The notes below the pieces were generated by a model. It had not been told where the DNA came from. It made no database searches and was given only the letters and a program-made list of their open reading frames with translations. Made by a program: the position numbers and the translations under genes. From Gammaproteobacteria bacterium (GTDB taxonomy: Bacteria > Pseudomonadota > Gammaproteobacteria > UBA6429), in the NCBI GenBank assembly GCA_003232015.1, contig QIKU01000015.1, positions 1-13,773 of the forward strand: a stretch of DNA of 13,773 nucleotides, in the 5' to 3' direction. Each line of letters opens with the position of its first letter. Within the stretch, counting starts at the first letter, position 1. This document shows positions 1 to 5,638 of this stretch, piece after piece.

Positions 1-113
1 GAAATAATAAATCACCGAATGAAATTTTTAACAATCAATTTATACCGCTATTAAAAGTTAAAAATTATTGCACTTAGGGGTTGAATTCGGGATTGCCATG
101 AAAAGATTCGTCA
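1..113. other. AT-rich stretch with no recognisable gene
   Basis: This stretch is AT-rich and I see no coding region, RNA gene or clear regulatory site in it. It ends where the first solo copy of the transposon left end begins. It may be the flank of the original insertion target, or the tail of an upstream intergenic region outside the window. Confidence 0.5.
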
Positions 114-250
114 GGGTCAGGTCTTGCCTTTTGCCTTTATCACCCGGCTCACGCGTGAATAGTGCAGCCCAAAATAATCACCGATGGCTTTCATACTATA
201 CCCGCCACTCGCATAGGCTTGCGCAATGGCTTCATCTCTATCGGCACCCA
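114..250 (-). repeat. Solo left-end copy 1 of the RAYT-like element
   Basis: The copy starts with 25 of the 26 bases of the element's terminal repeat (GGGTCAGGTCTTGCC and onward) and continues into the last roughly 40 codons of a transposase read on the minus strand, ending in the same TGA stop. It encodes the C-terminal helix-turn-helix tail, whose last residues are VIKAKGKT. Compared with the intact element at 468-1362, I count seven substitutions and all are synonymous. The homology stops near 246, and the flank continues as a 13-bp tandem duplication. No start codon or HUH domain is present, so this is a fragment and not a gene. Confidence 0.85.
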
Positions 251-263
251 CTATCGGCACCCA
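238..263. repeat. 13-bp tandem duplication
   Basis: CTATCGGCACCCA occurs at 238-250 and again immediately at 251-263. The first copy overlaps the inner edge of solo left-end copy 1, and the second runs into CATGGGGTCA. It looks like replication slippage or a short target-type duplication at the break point of the fragment. Confidence 0.8.
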
Positions 264-269
264 TGGGGT

Positions 270-350
270 CATGGGTGTGGGGTCATCATGGGTGTGGGGT
301 CACATGGGTGTGGGGTCACATGGGTGTGGGGTCACATGGGTGTGGGGTCA
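270..350. repeat. 16-bp minisatellite (CATGGGTGTGGGGTCA) x5
   Basis: Five copies of CATGGGTGTGGGGTCA lie at 270-285, 287-302, 303-318, 319-334 and 335-350. The last four are contiguous and identical, and one extra T separates the first two. Each unit ends in GGGGTCA, the outermost seven bases of the adjacent transposon end. The final unit's GGGGTCA (344-350) is itself the start of solo left-end copy 2. The array therefore appears to be built from the element's outer edge plus a short CATGGGTGT flank. The reading frames through it are repeat artefacts. Confidence 0.92.
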
Positions 351-458
351 GGTCTTGCCTTTTGCCTTTATCACCCGGCTCACGCGTGAATAATGCAGCC
401 CAAAATAATCACCAATGGCTTTCATACTATACCCGCCACTCGCATAGGCTTGCGCAAT
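344..458 (-). repeat. Solo left-end copy 2 of the RAYT-like element
   Basis: This copy begins with the full 26-base terminal repeat (344-369) and runs through about 30 minus-strand codons of the transposase C-terminal tail before homology ends at 458. It differs from copy 1 at two positions and from the intact element at three, and none of the changes alters the encoded protein. It is followed by CACACCCATGGGGTCA, in which CACACCCATG is the inverse of the minisatellite's CATGGGTGTG, leading directly into the intact element. Confidence 0.87.
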
Positions 459-467
459 CACACCCAT

Positions 468-493
468 GGGGTCAGGTCTTGCCTTTTGCCTTT
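468..493 (+). repeat. Left terminal inverted repeat
   Basis: These 26 bases match the reverse complement of 1337-1362 with no mismatch. They contain an internal direct repeat of the TTGCCTT type. The same sequence opens the two solo fragments at 114 (25 of 26 bases) and 344 (26 of 26). The transposase stop codon (472-474 on the minus strand) lies inside it. Confidence 0.9.
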
Positions 494-1314
494 ATCACCC
501 GGCTCACGCGTGAATAATGCAGCCCAAAATAGTCACCAATGGCTTTCATGCTATAGCCGCCACTCGCATAGGCTTGCGCAATGGCCTCATCTCTATCTGC
601 GTATTTTTTCTTATAAAAATCAAGGGGTTTTGTAACTTGCCTTTTTTGTGCTGAAGGAATTTCACTTAAGTTCGTATCTGCTGATATTTTGCATTGCATA
701 TCATCAACGAACTTGTCATCACCGAGGTATACCTGATTTTTTAATCCTTCCCATGGCGCGGGCTGGTTGCGGCCTTCCGATACAAAATCTCTATAACGCT
801 TAAGGGCGTTGCTTTTCCTGGATGAAAAGGAAGCCAATAGCCAGTTAACCATTAACCACTTTTCATTTTTTTTAAAACCCGCCGTTGCACGATAGCTGCT
901 CCAAGGCCAATCTTTTGCTGTTCGAACCATTTGGGCGCGTACTGGGTTCAGAACAATGTAGCGCGCTAATTCAAGCAGGTAAGCTTCTTTTTGTACTAAT
1001 ATCGCTTTATAGCGTCCCTGGAAAACATGCCCGACGCGTTCATGACGACGATTGAATCGCTGGGTGAATACGCCATTTAATTGCCGCATGCCTTGTGCGA
1101 GATTGGCATCGGGGGTTTCAATAAGCAGATGATAATGGTTAGACATAAGACAATAGGCATGCACAATCCAGTTAAAACGCCCACAAACTTTGCCCAGAAT
1201 ATCCAGGAATGCGGCTCTGTCAATATCATCGAGATAGATGTCTTCCTGCCTGTCTCCACGTGATGTAACGTGATACAAAGCCCCTGCAAACTCGATTCTT
1301 AGTGGTCTCGCCAT
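472..1314 (-). CDS. REP-associated tyrosine (Y1/HUH) transposase
   Basis: This is a 280-residue transposase of the IS200-like/TnpA_REP superfamily, which cleaves and joins single-stranded DNA through a tyrosine. The N-terminus (MARPLRIEFAGALYHVTSRG) is the usual start of the family. The HUH pair is H60 and H62 in SNHYHLLIE, and the likely nucleophile is Y119 in ARYIVLNP. A helix-turn-helix tail occupies about residues 237-275. The frame is open upstream to 1452, but those extra 46 residues are translation of the right terminal repeat and flank, so I chose the ATG at 1314. The gene is intact with no frameshift, so the element may still be active. It ends inside the left terminal repeat. It is transcribed away from rpmB. 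Confidence 0.9.
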   Translation of the reverse strand: MARPLRIEFAGALYHVTSRGDRQEDIYLDDIDRAAFLDILGKVCGRFNWIVHAYCLMSNHYHLLIETPDANLAQGMRQLNGVFTQRFNRRHERVGHVFQGRYKAILVQKEAYLLELARYIVLNPVRAQMVRTAKDWPWSSYRATAGFKKNEKWLMVNWLLASFSSRKSNALKRYRDFVSEGRNQPAPWEGLKNQVYLGDDKFVDDMQCKISADTNLSEIPSAQKRQVTKPLDFYKKKYADRDEAIAQAYASGGYSMKAIGDYFGLHYSRVSRVIKAKGKT

Positions 1315-1336
1315 AAAATTAAGGCTAACAGCATTA

Positions 1337-1362
1337 AAAGGCAAAAGGCAAGACCTGACCCC
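1337..1362 (-). repeat. Right terminal inverted repeat
   Basis: This is the exact inverse of 468-493. It lies 22 bases upstream of the transposase start codon, so it may overlap the transposase's promoter or leader. Its outer edge is 31 bases from the -35 box of the divergently oriented rpmB promoter. Confidence 0.9.
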
Positions 1363-1393
1363 CAATAAAATTCGCTTTTTGGGTGAATAAACC

Positions 1394-1422
1394 TTGTCAC
1401 AGGCGCCGTATTTCCTTAAAAT
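1394..1422 (+). promoter_or_regulatory. Sigma-70 promoter for rpmB-rpmG
   Basis: A -35 box TTGTCA (1394-1399) and a -10 box TAAAAT (1417-1422) are separated by 17 bases, close to consensus. They are followed by a GC-rich GCGCGC discriminator at the expected start site, typical of stringently controlled ribosomal genes. The implied leader to the rpmB start is about 65 bases. Confidence 0.65.
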
Positions 1423-1495
1423 GCGCGCTCTTTTTGACGCTGTTAATCCCAAATTGGTTGATTAACGCGGATTTCTTACGTTTTGGAGCAATATT

Positions 1496-1732
1496 ATGGC
1501 AAAAGTATGCCAAGTAACGGGTAAACGCCCTATGTCTGGAAACAATGTTTCCCACGCGAAAAATAGAACCCGTCGCCGTTTTTTACCGAACCTGCAAACG
1601 CATCGTTTCTGGGTTGAATCTGAAAGTCGTTTTGTACGCTTACGCTTAAGCTCAAAAGGCATGCGCATTATCGATAAAAAAGGTATCGATTCTGTTCTGT
1701 CTGATATGCGTAGCCGTGGCGAAAAATTCTAA
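1496..1732 (+). CDS. rpmB: 50S ribosomal protein L28
   Basis: The product is a 78-residue basic protein of the large ribosomal subunit. It begins [20 protein letters not shown], the conserved L28 N-terminus, and ends in the usual [13 protein letters not shown] tail at normal bacterial length. A good ribosome binding site (GGAG, 1485-1488) sits 7 bases before the ATG. It is the first gene of a two-gene unit with rpmG, 15 bases apart, driven by the promoter at 1394-1422. In many gammaproteobacteria radC lies upstream. Here the transposon remnants fill that side and radC is not visible in the window. Confidence 0.98.
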   Translation: MAKVCQVTGKRPMSGNNVSHAKNRTRRRFLPNLQTHRFWVESESRFVRLRLSSKGMRIIDKKGIDSVLSDMRSRGEKF

Positions 1733-1747
1733 AAGGGATCGAAAATT

Positions 1748-1903
1748 ATGCGTGATAAAATTAAATTAGTATCCAGTGCCAATACCGGTCACTTTTATAC
1801 AACCACTAAAAACAAACGCACTATGCCGGACAAAATGGTTATCAAAAAGTATGACCCGGTTGTGCGCAAATACGTTGAATACAAAGAAGCTAAAATTAAG
1901 TAA
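1748..1903 (+). CDS. rpmG: 50S ribosomal protein L33
   Basis: This 51-residue protein starts [20 protein letters not shown] and contains [10 protein letters not shown] and [19 protein letters not shown], a typical proteobacterial L33. It has no cysteines, so it is the zinc-independent type. A ribosome binding site AGGGA (1734-1738) is 9 bases before the ATG. It sits 15 bases after rpmB and is almost certainly cotranscribed with it. The two inverted repeats that follow probably end the transcript. Confidence 0.97.
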   Translation: MRDKIKLVSSANTGHFYTTTKNKRTMPDKMVIKKYDPVVRKYVEYKEAKIK

Positions 1904-1907
1904 ATTT

Positions 1908-1936
1908 AGTGGCCGTTGCTTTACCTTACGGCCACT
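1908..1936 (+). terminator. Terminator-like hairpin after rpmG
   Basis: AGTGGCCGT (1908-1916) and ACGGCCACT (1928-1936) form a perfect 9-bp GC-rich stem with an 11-base loop, four bases after the rpmG stop codon. No U-tract follows directly, so it may be an imperfect intrinsic terminator or a 3'-end stabilising hairpin. Confidence 0.5.
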
Positions 1937-1939
1937 TAT

Positions 1940-1964
1940 GCAGAACATGCCAGGCATGTTCTGC
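1940..1964. repeat. 25-bp near-perfect palindrome
   Basis: GCAGAACATGCC is followed by one A and then by its exact reverse complement, giving 12-bp arms with essentially no loop. It lies three bases after the rpmG hairpin. The nearest T-rich run is at about 1998-2020. It could be part of a terminator, a cruciform, or a protein binding site for the downstream operon. Confidence 0.8.
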
Positions 1965-2075
1965 TCTATCTGCTCCCCCAACTCCCTAACACTCCCCAAT
2001 AGTTTTTAACCGTCTTTTTTTCGTCCATCCCCCCACAATACCCCCAAAAACAAAAAACATGATAAAGTACCACGC

Positions 2076-2990
2076 ATGTCAGATATTGCACTTAGCCCAA
2101 ATCAAGCAATAAACTCAAACAAAAGTTCCGAACGCCTGAGCATGATGATTTTTATCGCCTTAGCGGTGCACGCTATTATTATTCTCGGCATCAGTTTTGA
2201 CCTGGAATTACTCAAAGATTCATCTGATTTAAGCACTATGGAAGTCACCCTAGTACATAATAAAAATGATGAAGTCCCCGAAGAAGCCGACTACCTTGCA
2301 CAGGCAAACCAGATCGGTGGCGGCAATATCGATGACAAGGTTCGACCCAGTAGCCCATTCTCCAACCCAACCCCTACACAGGAACAGGGCTTTGCACCAA
2401 ACAGCCGTGACGAAGTGACGCCACCAAAAATAAAAGAGCAGACTCAACAGCAGGAGTTACTCACCACACAAGATTCAAAAACAAAAGTGCAAAGCGACAA
2501 GCTGCAGGAAGTGGTGCCGATTGAAACAAAAAAAATCACCGCCGCGCAATTATTTGAACGCAGCCGAGAAATAGCCCATATTAGCGCGGAGATAAACCGC
2601 TTAAAACAAACCTATCAGAAGAACCCGGAACACACTTATATTAATGCCGCCAATGCCAAACAACACCGCTTTGCAAGTTATCTGGATGCCTGGCGCTCTA
2701 AAGTAGAACGTATCGGCAATATTAATTACCCGAGCGCCGCTATTCAAAAGCAAATTACCGGCCACCTGCTAATGGACGTTGCGATTAACCCCGATGGTAG
2801 TTTGCAATCGATCAAGATATTACGTTCCTCCGGTCACCCGGTTCTGGATAATGCCGCAAAACGTATTGTACGTTTAGGCGCACCTTACCCGCCGCTTACA
2901 CCTGAAATTTTGCGTGACACCAAAGTGTTACACATACCACGCGTGTGGCGATTTAAAAATAACAACCGCTTTGGTATGTCTGCACGTTAA
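2076..2990 (+). CDS. TonB-family energy transducer (TonB3-like)
   Basis: This 304-residue protein has a cytoplasmic N-terminus, one membrane helix at about residues 24-40, a charged and glutamine-rich periplasmic linker at about 60-150, a helical stretch at about 155-185, and a C-terminal TonB domain at about 205-295. The last shows the family pattern: NYP, a beta region with NPDGSL, then LRSSGHPVLDNAAKR. TonB proteins carry proton-motive energy from an ExbBD complex to outer-membrane partners. No exbB or exbD is nearby. Its position just before yqgE-ruvX-pyrR-pyrB matches Pseudomonas tonB3, which has been linked to twitching motility. The linker is less proline-rich than in classical TonB. 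No strong ribosome binding site precedes the ATG, and the start was chosen because it gives the short cytoplasmic tail usual in the family. Confidence 0.85.
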   Translation: MSDIALSPNQAINSNKSSERLSMMIFIALAVHAIIILGISFDLELLKDSSDLSTMEVTLVHNKNDEVPEEADYLAQANQIGGGNIDDKVRPSSPFSNPTPTQEQGFAPNSRDEVTPPKIKEQTQQQELLTTQDSKTKVQSDKLQEVVPIETKKITAAQLFERSREIAHISAEINRLKQTYQKNPEHTYINAANAKQHRFASYLDAWRSKVERIGNINYPSAAIQKQITGHLLMDVAINPDGSLQSIKILRSSGHPVLDNAAKRIVRLGAPYPPLTPEILRDTKVLHIPRVWRFKNNNRFGMSAR

Positions 2991-3057
2991 CCATTGTAAA
3001 TGCACTTCCTGCTTAAAAAGCTTGCGTGATCTGGAACTCTAGTTAATACTTAACTTT

Positions 3058-3639
3058 ATGAGTGACTTCGAAACCACCTGCTTAACCAATCAGTTTCTTA
3101 TCGCCATGCCGAATCTGGCTGATCCTGAATTTTTCCACACTGTGAGTTACATTTGTAACCATAATGATGAAGGCGCCATGGGCGTCACCATTAATCGCCC
3201 GCTGGATGTTGGCTTAGGTGATTTGCTCGACCACCTGAATATGCCAACCGACGACATTGAAATTGCCAGTATTCCCGTTTATGCCGGTGGCCCAGTACAA
3301 ACCGACCGTGGTTTTGTACTGCACCAGACAGCCAAAGTAACCGACAACGAATGGGATGCTAGCATGGTGGTGACTGATACCATCAGCCTCACCATGTCAC
3401 AGGATATTATTGAAGCCATTGCACTCAACGAAGGCCCTGAACATTATTTAATTATGCTCGGCTATGCCGGCTGGAGTGATGGCCAACTTGAACAGGAGCT
3501 ACTGGCCAATGCCTGGCTCAGCGGTATTGCCGATGAACAGATTATTTTTGAAACGCCGCCAGAACAAAAATGGACGCTCGCCGCCCGACATTTAGGGGTT
3601 GAGCTAAGCTTGATATCAACGGATGTTGGCCATGCCTAG
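3058..3639 (+). CDS. yqgE: YqgE/UPF0301 family protein
   Basis: The product is a 193-residue protein of the widespread YqgE (UPF0301, AlgH) family, whose biochemical role is not firmly known. The family signatures are clear: FLIAMPNLADPEFFHTVSYI, then NHNDEGAMGVTINRPL at residues 35-49, GGPVQTDRGFVLH at 77-89, and LGYAGWSDGQLEQEL at 134-148. It has no signal peptide or membrane segment and is probably cytoplasmic. It sits 67 bases after the tonB-like gene and 24 bases before ruvX, the conserved yqgE-yqgF pairing. The start gives the normal N-terminus, although the ribosome binding site is weak. Confidence 0.95.
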   Translation: MSDFETTCLTNQFLIAMPNLADPEFFHTVSYICNHNDEGAMGVTINRPLDVGLGDLLDHLNMPTDDIEIASIPVYAGGPVQTDRGFVLHQTAKVTDNEWDASMVVTDTISLTMSQDIIEAIALNEGPEHYLIMLGYAGWSDGQLEQELLANAWLSGIADEQIIFETPPEQKWTLAARHLGVELSLISTDVGHA

Positions 3640-3663
3640 CACTTATTTTTTACAATAGTTAAC

Positions 3664-4122
3664 ATGTCGCTCACCGCACACACCGTTCTGGGTTTTGATT
3701 TTGGTACAAAAAAAATTGGTATCGCCGTTGGCCAGTCCATTACCCAAACCGTCACCCCCTTAATCACCCTGCCCAGTAAAAACCACAAGCCAGACTGGGA
3801 AGCCATCGAGAAACAAATTAAAGAATGGCAACCTGATATGCTCGTAGTCGGTTTACCGATACACCTCGATGGCGAAGAACAACCCATGACACAGGCAGCC
3901 AGAAAATTTGGCAACCAGCTCAATGGGCGTTTCCAGCTACCCGTCGAGTTTATGGATGAACGCTTAAGTTCCTATGAAGCCGAAGAACGGCTGCGCGAAA
4001 TAAATGCCCAAACAAAAAATAACGGTAAAAAACAAACAAATAAAAGACAAAAGGCCATGGATATTGATAAAATAGCCGCGCAATTGATTGTTGAAAGCTG
4101 GTTTAGGCAATCAATCCAATAA
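3664..4122 (+). CDS. ruvX: RuvX/YqgF pre-16S rRNA nuclease family
   Basis: This 152-residue RNase H-fold protein belongs to the YqgF family, once called a putative Holliday junction resolvase and in E. coli implicated in maturing the 5' end of 16S rRNA. The acidic active-site motifs are present: [14 protein letters not shown] (D12), VVGLP at residues 61-65, MDERLSS at 97-103, and a final [10 protein letters not shown] at about 133-142. A lysine/asparagine-rich insert at about 115-130 ([15 protein letters not shown]) separates the last two motifs, in a loop that varies in the family. The gene is 24 bases after yqgE and 29 before pyrR. Confidence 0.95.
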   Translation: MSLTAHTVLGFDFGTKKIGIAVGQSITQTVTPLITLPSKNHKPDWEAIEKQIKEWQPDMLVVGLPIHLDGEEQPMTQAARKFGNQLNGRFQLPVEFMDERLSSYEAEERLREINAQTKNNGKKQTNKRQKAMDIDKIAAQLIVESWFRQSIQ

Positions 4123-4151
4123 ATTTTCGATACTGTGAAGAGTGAGTACAC

Positions 4152-4652
4152 ATGCCTGAACAGCAAAACGTAACAAAACTGCTGACCACCATGGCCTCCG
4201 ATCTCAATTCTTATCTGGAAACCCACGCTATTTCTGACCCACACATGATTGGTATTCATACCGGCGGTGTCTGGGTTGCCGAGGCGTTACACAAAGCACT
4301 TAAACTAAAACAACCGCTCGGCTGTTTAAATATCAGTTTTTATCGTGATGATTTTACCCGTATTGGTATGCACCCGCAGGTTCAACCATCGAGCCTGCCT
4401 TTTAGTGTGGATGACCAGCATATTATTCTGGTGGACGATGTTTTGCACACCGGCCGCACCATCCGCGCCGCCTTAAACGAAATTTTTGATTATGGCCGAC
4501 CGGCCTCGGTCACTCTGGTTGTATTGATTGAACGTAGTAGTGGCAAAGAACTCCCGATTGCAGCCGATATTGCCGGTGTAAAACTCAACCTGACAAAAGA
4601 CCAGCACATTAAATTAACCGGCCCCGAACCATTAGCACTGGAGACCCAATAG
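4152..4652 (+). CDS. pyrR: PyrR-type regulator / uracil phosphoribosyltransferase homologue
   Basis: This 166-residue protein has a type I phosphoribosyltransferase fold. The PRPP-binding loop is [16 protein letters not shown] at residues 93-108, and GIHTGG at 34-39 is the usual early loop. In Gram-positive bacteria PyrR binds UMP and pyr mRNA to cause attenuation. The short 29-base gap upstream holds no visible anti-terminator, so attenuation at this point is unlikely. The Bacillus-type DRGHRELPIR segment is here [12 protein letters not shown], so UPRTase activity or RNA binding may be altered. It is 5 bases upstream of pyrB and clearly in the same operon. The ATG at 4152 follows a GAGTGAG ribosome binding site. 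Confidence 0.93.
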   Translation: MPEQQNVTKLLTTMASDLNSYLETHAISDPHMIGIHTGGVWVAEALHKALKLKQPLGCLNISFYRDDFTRIGMHPQVQPSSLPFSVDDQHIILVDDVLHTGRTIRAALNEIFDYGRPASVTLVVLIERSSGKELPIAADIAGVKLNLTKDQHIKLTGPEPLALETQ

Positions 4653-4657
4653 GCATA

Positions 4658-5638
4658 ATGAAACAAACCGATATTCAATTTGATCAAAATGGTCTACTCC
4701 GGCATTTTTTAACAATTGATGGTTTAAAACGTAATGTATTGAACGACATTCTTGATACTGCCGAAAATTTTGCAACCGTCGGTACTCAACAAGTTAAAAA
4801 GGTACCGCTACTACGTGGTAAAACCATTGTTAATTTATTTTTTGAAGCCAGTACCCGCACCCGTACCACCTTTGAACTTGCAGCCAAACGTTTATCGGCT
4901 GATGTGCTTAATATTAATATCGACACCTCATCGACATCAAAAGGTGAAAGCCTGCTCGATATGTTGCGCAACCTTGAAGCCATGCATTGTGATATGTTTG
5001 TGGTGCGGCATCACCAAAGTGGTGCTGCCCATTTTATTGCGCAGCATGTATCGCCCCATATCAGCGTGATAAATGCCGGTGACGGCCAGCATGCCCACCC
5101 TACCCAGGCGATGCTCGATATGTTCACTATCCGCCGCCACAAAAAAGATTTTACAAAACTGCGTGTTGCGATTATTGGCGACATTATGCATTCACGTGTT
5201 GCCCGCTCGGAAATACACGCACTGAATACCCTCGGCGTGCCCGAGATTCGGGTGATTGCACCGAACACCTTAATTCCACCTGCCACCGATTCAATGGGCG
5301 TGCATGTGTACCATGATATGGAACAGGGGCTTAAAGATGTTGACGTCGTAATGATGCTGCGCTTACAACACGAACGTATGCAAGGCGCATTATTGCCAAG
5401 CGAACATGAATATTTTGAAACTTACGGCTTAACCAGCGAAAAGTTAAAGCTTGCCAAAGCCGATGCCATTGTTATGCACCCCGGGCCGATTAATCGTGGT
5501 GTTGAAATTGAGTCGGCGGTTGCCGATGGCCCACAGTCGGTTATTCTTGAACAGGTTACCAATGGCATTGCTATACGCATGGCAGTTATGTCGATGACAT
5601 TAGGCCGACAAAAATCACCAGAAGGCAGCACCACATGA
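4658..5638 (+). CDS. pyrB: Aspartate carbamoyltransferase catalytic chain
   Basis: This 326-residue enzyme joins carbamoyl phosphate to aspartate, the first committed step of pyrimidine synthesis. The carbamoyl-phosphate loop [13 protein letters not shown] is at residues 61-73, the mobile loop SSTSKGES at 91-98, [10 protein letters not shown] at 145-154, MLRLQHERM at 233-241 and [11 protein letters not shown] at 274-284. All catalytic segments look intact. The length and the downstream pseudo-dihydroorotase are those of the class A ATCases of Pseudomonas, which form a large PyrB-PyrC' complex in place of pairing with the regulatory chain PyrI. No pyrI is seen. Its last codons overlap the pyrC' start (ATGA), suggesting translational coupling. 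Confidence 0.97.
   Translation: MKQTDIQFDQNGLLRHFLTIDGLKRNVLNDILDTAENFATVGTQQVKKVPLLRGKTIVNLFFEASTRTRTTFELAAKRLSADVLNINIDTSSTSKGESLLDMLRNLEAMHCDMFVVRHHQSGAAHFIAQHVSPHISVINAGDGQHAHPTQAMLDMFTIRRHKKDFTKLRVAIIGDIMHSRVARSEIHALNTLGVPEIRVIAPNTLIPPATDSMGVHVYHDMEQGLKDVDVVMMLRLQHERMQGALLPSEHEYFETYGLTSEKLKLAKADAIVMHPGPINRGVEIESAVADGPQSVILEQVTNGIAIRMAVMSMTLGRQKSPEGSTT

Larger units (their letters stand above)
468..1362 (-). mobile_element. RAYT-like HUH transposon with 26-bp inverted repeats
   Basis: The element is defined by perfect 26-bp inverted repeats: the left copy at 468-493 starts GGGGTCAGGTCTTGCC, and the right copy at 1337-1362 is its reverse complement. The only gene inside is the minus-strand Y1/REP-associated transposase at 472-1314. 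The stop codon and last few codons of that gene lie within the left repeat. I see no target-site duplication (left flank ACACCCAT, right flank CAATAAAA), as expected for single-strand HUH transposition. Related GGGGTCAGGTCTTGC termini next to this transposase family are familiar from other proteobacteria, from general recollection and not from a search. Confidence 0.8.

Noticed and set aside
114..493. CRISPR array
   Set aside because: The large repeats are transposase gene fragments with coding conservation, the 16-bp units are contiguous with no spacers, and there are no cas genes.
68..635. Plus-strand open frames of 75-149 codons across the repeat region
   Set aside because: They are translations of the minus-strand transposase tail and the GGGGTCA minisatellite; the repeated peptide blocks simply mirror the DNA repeats, and no start region or family similarity supports them.
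1315..1452. N-terminal extension of the transposase by 46 residues
   Set aside because: The extension reads through the right terminal repeat and the flank into the rpmB leader. The family N-terminus begins at MARPLRIEF (1314).
2060..2066. -10 box GATAAA just before the tonB-like gene
   Set aside because: No -35 element is recognisable at the right distance, and AT-rich hexamers are common here.
3022..3049. Promoter for yqgE (TTGCGT, 16 bases, TAATAC) implying a nearly leaderless mRNA
   Set aside because: The boxes are plausible but weak, the gene probably belongs to the upstream transcription unit, and nothing else supports a leaderless start.
4123..4151. PyrR-responsive attenuator before pyrR
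   Set aside because: The 29-base gap is too short for an anti-terminator/terminator pair, and no stem with a U-tract is visible.
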